Notes under the pieces: model-generated
Databases searched by the model: none
Told to the model about the DNA's origin: nothing
What the model saw: the letters and a program-made list of their open reading frames with translations, nothing else
Shown: one piece after another, positions 17,101 to 21,838 of the stretch
Layout of the letters: each line of letters starts with the position of its first letter
How positions within the stretch are numbered: position 1 is the stretch's first letter
Program-made: the position numbers and the translations under genes
Assembly: GCA_021786815.1 (NCBI GenBank)
Contig: JAJYMR010000159.1
Coordinates: 1-21,838, forward strand
Origin: Deltaproteobacteria bacterium
Lineage (GTDB): Bacteria; Desulfobacterota; Binatia; Binatales; Binataceae
Length of the DNA: 21,838 bases
Direction of reading: 5' to 3'

Positions 17101-17437
17101 CGGCGGAAAGATTCTCCAGCCGGTTCTCTACGCGCTTGCCGCCGAGCAGGTCCTTGGCGCGAAAGTCGAGTCCGGACGCCTGTACTATTGCACCGCCGCG
17201 GGCGGCTACGAGGAGCGCGTGGTTGCGATGAACGACGCCGCACGCGCCGGATACCACGCCTTTCTCCGCACCTTCGACGAGGCCCTCAAGGCGGCCTTCC
17301 TGCCCGCGGCGCCTGCGGCGAACGAATGCCGATGGTGCGACTATCGGCGCGTGTGCGGCCCGTACGAGGAGCGGCGGGTCGAAATCAAACCTCCGGCGCG
17401 GCTTGCGCCGCTAAGAAAGCTGCGCGAGATGCGATGA
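14132..17437 (+). CDS. addB: AddB-like nuclease subunit with inactive helicase domain and an iron-sulfur PD-(D/E)XK nuclease
   Basis: AddB partners AddA to resect double-strand breaks for RecA-dependent repair. This 1101-residue protein has a UvrD-like helicase fold in its N-terminal two-thirds but no Walker A: the first strand reads EALVVAPSREAADDL, without GxGK(S/T), so it probably does not hydrolyse ATP. The C-terminal third is a PD-(D/E)XK nuclease with Asp961 (GSIDLVE), Asp975 and Lys977 (TDHKTG) and a QPVLYA segment. Four cysteines, Cys810 (FAACPYRF), Cys1066, Cys1069 and Cys1075 (CRWCDYRRVC), match the 4Fe-4S pattern of AddB and Cas4-like nucleases. The ATG at 14132 is the longest plausible start; ATG at 14168 is also possible and neither has a clear ribosome binding site. 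The stop overlaps the addA start (ATGA), so translation is coupled. The 110-base gap upstream shows no LexA-like box that I recognise. Confidence 0.88.
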   Translation: MSFGGDSAGRARMEKVPWEIVVSPRAVERIEAARGWLRGLPCDAEALVVAPSREAADDLVRSIAAGGRTLFGLHRLTLNRLAGLLGEERLRADGLAPAGALAVEAIAARAVGRLSETGALAHFTPVIEMPGFPRALASTLAELRLNRIAPDAVAQSGAIGQALAAALSEFEHELRRAQLADRAAVLAAAIDALEGTPPPRFSGLPTLMLDVAVETALERDFVARLCARAPRFFATVPAGDSTSETMLREALGVGAERITRVVSEPESSLGRLQTHLFAETAPQEAALDETVALVSAPGEMHECVEIARRIQAEARSGVPFDRIAVLCHAGDRYGPYLEEALGRAGIEAYFATGTRRPEPGGRALLAMLSCAAEDLSASRFAEYLSLAQVPEPGRAAPADGFVPPATELFGAALASDLEPDPEIPETQPPDTDPVPVVDGTVRAPWRWERLMVDAAVIGSRERWERRLAGLEAELKRKCAELEPDEEHRARAFERDLLDLAHLKTIALPIIDRLAAHPRAAPWSEWLTWLRSLVELAIRDAEPVLAALAELEPMGPVGPVRLDEVRSVLAERLGRLERPPARRRYGAVFVAPPGHARGMAFDVVIVPGLAERMFPKKLTEDPLLADRLRAAISPMLKRQEERVAAERLALRLTAGAATKRAMFTYARVDLDQGRPRVPSFYALELLRAAEGRLPGFDELARRASCEQATRLGWPAPRTPEEAIDDAEFDLAVLDRLLDRNPDTTIGAAHYLLGANEHLARALRARARRWLRRWTAADGLVDPEPAAVAALARHQMGARSYSPTALQNFAACPYRFLLQAIFRLEPREDAEAIEVIDPLTRGSLTHEMQYELLVMLRERRALPVTDGNLEQAFGELDRIVEQVARRWHDELCPAIERVWNDGIDGIRADLREWLRRAAEEREGWCPERFELAFGLAEREQADPASTPESVDLDGGLKLRGSIDLVERNCGGVLRVTDHKTGRVRAARDFVIGGGKILQPVLYALAAEQVLGAKVESGRLYYCTAAGGYEERVVAMNDAARAGYHAFLRTFDEALKAAFLPAAPAANECRWCDYRRVCGPYEERRVEIKPPARLAPLRKLREMR

Positions 17438-20400
17438 AGACGCCGGCCGACCAGCACGTTCGGGAGCGTATCCGTACCGACCTCGACACCACGCTCATTA
17501 TCGAGGCCGCCGCCGGCACCGGCAAAACCACCGCGCTCGTCAACCGCATAATCGCGGCGGTCGCGTCGGGACGCGCACGCCTTGCGCAAATCGTGGCCGT
17601 CACCTTCACCGAAAAGGCGGCCGGCGAGCTCAAGCTCAGGCTTCGCGCCGAGATGGAACGCGTCCGCCAGGACCCGGCGCTCGGCTCCGAGCCGCGCGAG
17701 CGCCTGCTGCGCGCGCTGCCACAGCTCGAAGAGGCGCGTATCGGGACGATTCATTCGTTTTGCGCCGACCTGATTCGCGAGCGCCCGGTCGAGGCGCGCG
17801 TCGATCCGATGTTCGAGGTTGCGGCCGAGGACAGCGCCGAGGCGCTGTTCGAGCTTGCCTTCGAGCGATGGTTTGAACGGGCGCTCGCGAATCCGGGCGA
17901 GGGGATGCGCCGGCTGCTCAGGCGCCGCGATTTGGCCGTCGGCGACGGGCCGCGCCCTATCGCACGGGCCGCCGCCGAGCAGCTTCGCGAATGGCGCGAT
18001 TTCGATACGCCGTGGGCACACTCGCCGTTCGAGCGCGACCCCGAGATCGACGCGCTGGTCCGCGAAATCGAGGAACTCGGCAAGCTTTCGCGCGAAGGCG
18101 ACCCCGACGACTACCTCGCGCTTGCGCTCGACAATATCGCGCGTCCGCTCGCCGAGGCGACCCGGCTCGAACCCGTGCGCGGCCGCGATTACGACGCGCT
18201 CGAACAGGTGCTGATCGGTCTCTTGCGCGGCAAGGTCAACCAGCGCTTCGGATGGCGCGGCTACGGCGCGAAGTTCGGCGAGCGCGAGCGCGCCGAGGTG
18301 CTCGAGCGGCGCGAGGTGCTGCGCGAACGGCTGGAGCGATTCCGCAAGAGCGCGGGAGCGAATCTCGCTCCGCTGCTGCGCGATGAGATATGGCCGGTCG
18401 TCGCCGAATACGAGGAACTGAAGCGGCGCGCCGGAGTGCTCGACTTCCTCGATCTGCTTCTGCTTGCGCGAAATCTGGTGTGCGACAATCGGGTTGTGCG
18501 CCGCGAGCTCCAGGAGCGTTTCACCCACATTTTCGTTGACGAATTCCAGGACACCGACCCGCTCCAGGCCGAGATTCTGCTCCTGCTCGCCGCCGAGGAC
18601 CCCGAGGAATCCGATTGGACGCGCGCGCGTCCGCTTGCGGGCAAACTTTTCATCGTCGGCGATCCGAAGCAGTCCATCTACCGCTTCAGGCGCGCCGACG
18701 TCTCGCTTTACCAATCGATCAAACGAAGGCTCGCCGCGTCGGGCGCCGCGGTTGAGCATCTGACGGTCAGCTTCCGCTCGACGCCCGAACTCCAGGGGAT
18801 GGTCAACGCCGCGTTCGCTCCGCTGATGGCCGCGGAGTCGGACACGCAACCGGCCTACGTCGCGCTCGAGCGCTTCAGGGAAGGCGTCGAGACGCAGCCC
18901 TCGGTGGTCGTGCTTCCGGTGCCCGCGCCCTACGGCGATTTCGGACGGGTTACGGAATGGAGAATCGAGGAATCGCTGCCCGAGGCGGTCGCGGCCTTTG
19001 TCGAATGGCTCGTCGCCAAGAGCGGATGGACCGTTACCGAGCGCGAGGCGCCCGAAGAGCGCGTGCCGATTCGCCCGCGTCACGTCTGTATCCTGTTTCG
19101 GCGCCTCAACTCCGGCGGGAGCGACGTCACGCGTCCTTATATTCGCGCGCTCGAAGCGCGTCATCTCCCGCACGTTTTGGTAAAAGGCGGCTCATTCAAC
19201 GAGCGCGAGGAAGTCGAGGCGATACGCAACCTGCTCGGCGCCATCGAGCGTCCCGACGACGAGCTGCTCGTGTTCGCCGCGCTTCGCGGCCCGGTCTTCG
19301 CGCTTTCGGACGCCGCGCTGCTCGAATTCCGCGAAACGCTCGGCAGTCCCCATCCGTTCCGCACGATTCCCGCCGACGCGACCGAAACCGTCAAGGAGGT
19401 CGGCCGCGCGCTCGCGCTGCTTCGCGAGCTCCATCGCGGGCGCAACCGAAGGCCGATCGCCGACACGCTCTCGCGCCTGCTCGCGGCGACGCGCGCGCAC
19501 GGAGGGTTCGCGATTTGGCCGACCGGCGAGCAGGCGCTCGCCAACGTGATGAAGTTGATGGACATGGCGCGCCGTTACGAGTCGCGCGGCGGCGCGACCT
19601 CCTTCCGCGGCTTTGTCGACGAACTCGAAGCGCGCGCCGAACGCGCAGAGGCGAGCGAAGTGCCGGTTGTCGAGGAAGGCACCGAGGGCGTCCGTATCAT
19701 GACCGTGCATCGCGCCAAGGGACTCGAATTTCCCGTGGTTCTTATGGCCGATATCACGTGCAAGGAAACGCGCGCCGAGCCCTCGCGCTACGTCGAGCCG
19801 GCCTCGAGGCTAGCCGCGCTCGAACTTGCCGGATGTGCGCCGGTCGAACTCCAGGAACACGTCGAAGACGAGGCGCGCCGAGATCGCGAAGAAGCGGCGC
19901 GGGTGCTCTACGTCGCTGCGACCCGCGCGCGGGACCTGCTGATCGTGCCCGCGGTCGGCGACGAGGAGCGCGAAGGATGGCTCGCCGGACTGAACCGCGT
20001 AATTTTTCCCGATAACGGAAGCCGTCGCGCCCCGCTCATGCAAAAGCCGCCGGGATGCCCTGCGTTCGGCGACGACAGCGTGCTGATACGTCCCCAGAAG
20101 GCTCCGCTCAAGCAAAAATCCGTCGCCCCGGGGGCGCATCGCGCACGCGCCGGAGCCCATCGCGTGGTCTGGTGGGATCCGTCGCTTCTCAATCTCGACG
20201 CGCGCGAAACGATGGGGCTCCGGCAGCGGCGGCTTCTGGAAGCGGACAGCGAGGGCACCGTCGCGACGAGCGGAATCCGCGCGTGGCAGCGATGGCGCGA
20301 CGGGCGCAACGCGGCTCTCGCGCAAGGTCTTGCGCCTTCGATAAGGGTGAACACGGTCACCGAACTCGCCGCGATATCCGACAGCCCGATACCGGAGATG

Positions 20401-20886
20401 GCCGAAGTTGCGCTCGAAGAGACTGCGCGTACCGCGGGACGCCCGCACGGCACGCGCTTCGGCACGCTGGTCCATCTCGTGATGCTGCGCGCGGCACTCG
20501 ACGCCGGACGCGACGAGATTGCGCGGATTGCGGCCGGGGAAGCAAGGATGCTCGGCGCGGACGACGCCGAAACGGCGGCCGCGGTCGAGGTGGTCGAGCG
20601 GGCGCTCGCGGCGCCGTTGATGCGGCGCGCGGCGAAGAGTCTCGAGACGAGGCGCGAATGTCCGCTCGTGATGGAAATCGAGGGCGGCGTGCGGATGGAA
20701 GGCGTCGCGGACCTTGCTTTTCGCGAAACCGACGGCGCGCGACAACTCTGGACGGTCGTCGATTTCAAGACCGACGCGAATATCGCGCCGCGTCTCGACG
20801 AATATCGCAAGCAGGTCGGCCTTTATATGCGCGCAGTCCGAAACGCGACCGGACTCGACGCGCGCGGTTCGATTTTTCTCATTTAA
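17434..20886 (+). CDS. addA: AddA-like UvrD/RecB-family helicase-nuclease
   Basis: This is the motor subunit of the AddAB double-strand break resection enzyme, 1150 residues. SF1A helicase motifs run in order: I AAAGTGKTT (Lys31), Ia VTFTEKAAGELK, GTIHSFCADLIRERP, II VDEFQDTD (Asp369, Glu370), III GDPKQSIYRFR (from about 409), IV VSFRSTPEL, V TVHRAKGLEFP (His759) and VI YVAATRARD (Arg831). The C-terminal nuclease has His1014 (LVHLVM), Asp1093 (GVADLAF), Asp1110 and Lys1112 (VDFKTD) and a KQVGLY segment, so it should cut DNA. The start ATG at 17434 overlaps the addB stop by 4 bases; the frame is open further upstream only because of the high GC content. Having active nuclease motifs in both subunits is typical of AddAB and unlike RecBCD. 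The chi-like sequence it recognises is unknown. Confidence 0.93.
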   Translation: MKTPADQHVRERIRTDLDTTLIIEAAAGTGKTTALVNRIIAAVASGRARLAQIVAVTFTEKAAGELKLRLRAEMERVRQDPALGSEPRERLLRALPQLEEARIGTIHSFCADLIRERPVEARVDPMFEVAAEDSAEALFELAFERWFERALANPGEGMRRLLRRRDLAVGDGPRPIARAAAEQLREWRDFDTPWAHSPFERDPEIDALVREIEELGKLSREGDPDDYLALALDNIARPLAEATRLEPVRGRDYDALEQVLIGLLRGKVNQRFGWRGYGAKFGERERAEVLERREVLRERLERFRKSAGANLAPLLRDEIWPVVAEYEELKRRAGVLDFLDLLLLARNLVCDNRVVRRELQERFTHIFVDEFQDTDPLQAEILLLLAAEDPEESDWTRARPLAGKLFIVGDPKQSIYRFRRADVSLYQSIKRRLAASGAAVEHLTVSFRSTPELQGMVNAAFAPLMAAESDTQPAYVALERFREGVETQPSVVVLPVPAPYGDFGRVTEWRIEESLPEAVAAFVEWLVAKSGWTVTEREAPEERVPIRPRHVCILFRRLNSGGSDVTRPYIRALEARHLPHVLVKGGSFNEREEVEAIRNLLGAIERPDDELLVFAALRGPVFALSDAALLEFRETLGSPHPFRTIPADATETVKEVGRALALLRELHRGRNRRPIADTLSRLLAATRAHGGFAIWPTGEQALANVMKLMDMARRYESRGGATSFRGFVDELEARAERAEASEVPVVEEGTEGVRIMTVHRAKGLEFPVVLMADITCKETRAEPSRYVEPASRLAALELAGCAPVELQEHVEDEARRDREEAARVLYVAATRARDLLIVPAVGDEEREGWLAGLNRVIFPDNGSRRAPLMQKPPGCPAFGDDSVLIRPQKAPLKQKSVAPGAHRARAGAHRVVWWDPSLLNLDARETMGLRQRRLLEADSEGTVATSGIRAWQRWRDGRNAALAQGLAPSIRVNTVTELAAISDSPIPEMAEVALEETARTAGRPHGTRFGTLVHLVMLRAALDAGRDEIARIAAGEARMLGADDAETAAAVEVVERALAAPLMRRAAKSLETRRECPLVMEIEGGVRMEGVADLAFRETDGARQLWTVVDFKTDANIAPRLDEYRKQVGLYMRAVRNATGLDARGSIFLI

Positions 20887-20980
20887 CTTTGTTCCGTGCG
20901 TCATTAGGATAATAAACAGATGAGTCTGTGAGGCGGATGATGCGCCATGAAAGCCCATATCCAACGGACGGTTCCCGTCG
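20887..20980 (+). other. Intergenic region after addA with a small palindrome
   Basis: This 94-base gap is locally AT-richer than its surroundings. It holds TTGTTC (20889-20894) with AATAAA 16 bases later, a poor promoter candidate, and a 5-bp inverted repeat ACAGA/TCTGT around TGAG (20916-20929). No T-run follows, so it is not a clear terminator. It may contain the promoter of the next gene. Confidence 0.25.
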
Positions 20981-21838
20981 TTGAGCCATAACCTGACCGT
21001 TCTTGTCGCTGGTTACGGTTCGCTGCTGAGTGGCTACGGGCTTCTGGCCGAACGCCGGGGCGGACGAAGCCGGCTCGTCGCGCGCGACGCCTGGCCGCTT
21101 GCGCTCCGCAACGCGCGCCGCGGGCTTGCCAAGCCGTCGAGTCACGGCAGTTACCTTGCGATGGATATCGAGCCTGAGGACGCGCGCGAACCGATAAGCG
21201 CGAGGGTCGGACGCGCAGGCGCCGGCGAGGTCGGCGGTATTCTTCTTGAGTTCGAACGTGAATGGTTCAGCGCGGTTGCGCGGCGCGAAGAGTACGACCC
21301 CGCCGAGTTCGAACGGCTGGTCGGCAAGGCCGAGAGCGCGGGAAAGCCGCTTGCCGAGTTTCTGCTCGCGATTGCCGAGCGCGTTTCGTTCGACCTCGAC
21401 GCTTACCGGCGCGAACTCCGTGAAATCCTCGGCTACACGTCGTCCGGCTACATCTTCCATCCCGTGCGGCTCGCCGACGGGCACGTCGCTATAATCGCAA
21501 TCGGCTCGGGCTATCATTCGAGCGGCGACCCGGCGGTCGTTTCGCGCCGGCGCGAGTGCGAGATGGACCGCCTGCTCGGCCTCGACGAAGCGATCGCGCT
21601 GACGAAGCCGCATCTTGCGATCGATCGCGAGGGGCAGATCGGTTATTTCGCCGAGTGCGTGCTGGGCGGAATCCACGGGATGAGCGTGGGCGATCTGATC
21701 GCGGGCGTCGGCGCGGACGGCGAGCGGATGGAAACCGTCGCGCGGCTGCTCAGGTTCGAGGCCGAAGGCGAGCGCGAGCGTTTCGTCAGCGCGACCTCGC
21801 TCGATTCGCGCCGGTACGAAGACCGCTTCGATGGGGCG
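20981..21838 (+). CDS. Gamma-glutamylcyclotransferase-like protein, 3' end beyond the window
   Basis: An uninterrupted frame of 286 codons runs from a TTG at 20981 to the last base of the window. The N-terminus, VLVAGYGSLLSGYGL (residues 7-21), matches the GYGSL phosphate-binding-type loop that opens gamma-glutamylcyclotransferase/AIG2-like folds. It is followed by VGGILLEFE and an acidic REEYD segment (102-106) where the catalytic glutamate of the family might lie. Beyond about residue 150 I recognise nothing. No ATG lies near the N-terminal motif and an in-frame stop occurs at 20948-20950, so TTG is the best start, though its ribosome binding site is weak. It is 94 bases downstream of addA on the same strand; no functional link is evident. 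The protein is longer than simple cyclotransferases, so activity is uncertain. Confidence 0.6.
   Translation, partial: MSHNLTVLVAGYGSLLSGYGLLAERRGGRSRLVARDAWPLALRNARRGLAKPSSHGSYLAMDIEPEDAREPISARVGRAGAGEVGGILLEFEREWFSAVARREEYDPAEFERLVGKAESAGKPLAEFLLAIAERVSFDLDAYRRELREILGYTSSGYIFHPVRLADGHVAIIAIGSGYHSSGDPAVVSRRRECEMDRLLGLDEAIALTKPHLAIDREGQIGYFAECVLGGIHGMSVGDLIAGVGADGERMETVARLLRFEAEGERERFVSATSLDSRRYEDRFDGA

Noticed and set aside
15107..17257. A 716-codon minus-strand frame opposite addB
   Set aside because: The product is rich in Arg, Ala and Glu with no motif, and the plus strand encodes a recognisable nuclease.
17029..17433. A 5' extension of addA overlapping addB by 400 bases
   Set aside because: The extension is an arginine-rich frame shadow of addB; the helicase begins at the ATG at 17434 that overlaps the addB stop.
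17341..19173. A 610-codon minus-strand frame opposite addA
   Set aside because: Shadow of the addA reading frame; no family signature, while addA motifs lie on the other strand.

Overview
The window is uniformly GC-rich and densely coded, with no gap above about 170 bases. It looks like a single chromosomal stretch from a free-living, probably environmental bacterium. An F420-type luciferase-like oxidoreductase, a selenocysteine pathway, an AddAB-type recombination nuclease and the duplicated anion permease/TauB-like ATPase/AAA-associated cassette fit a deeply branching lineage such as Binatota or Desulfobacterota relatives. That placement is inference; no rRNA or other marker gene is present. 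I saw no tRNA, rRNA, CRISPR array, insertion sequence or phage gene.

Layout. Bases 1-2869 (+): a GT39-type polytopic glycosyltransferase at the window edge, then an F420-dependent LLM-class oxidoreductase. Bases 2919-10192 (-): a seven-gene same-strand run, read from right to left as fused double permease, ABC ATPase, AAA-associated C-terminal-domain protein, limonene-1,2-epoxide-hydrolase-like protein, selB, selD and a nitroreductase. Gaps within it run from a 1-base overlap to 89 bases, so much of it may be cotranscribed. Bases 10301-14021 (+): an Agl23-like (TIGR03663) membrane protein, a DUF2231 membrane protein and a MOSC protein; the first two both end in long Pro/Ala/Ser/Thr tails. Bases 14132-20886 (+): an addB-addA pair coupled by an ATGA overlap. 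Bases 20981-21838 (+): the 5' part of a gamma-glutamylcyclotransferase-like gene that runs off the window.

The most notable result is that selD is itself a selenoprotein gene. An ATG at 4719 (- strand) opens a 357-residue SelD in which codon 26 is TGA, at the position of the catalytic Cys17 of E. coli SelD, with the catalytic Lys three residues later. A GC-rich stem-loop begins 8 bases after the TGA, as expected for a bacterial SECIS. Treating TGA as stop removes the first 61 residues, including the active site. selB, the elongation factor needed to read that codon, lies just upstream, and an anion ABC transporter without a substrate-binding protein lies further upstream in the same run. This suggests, but does not prove, a link between anion uptake and selenium metabolism.
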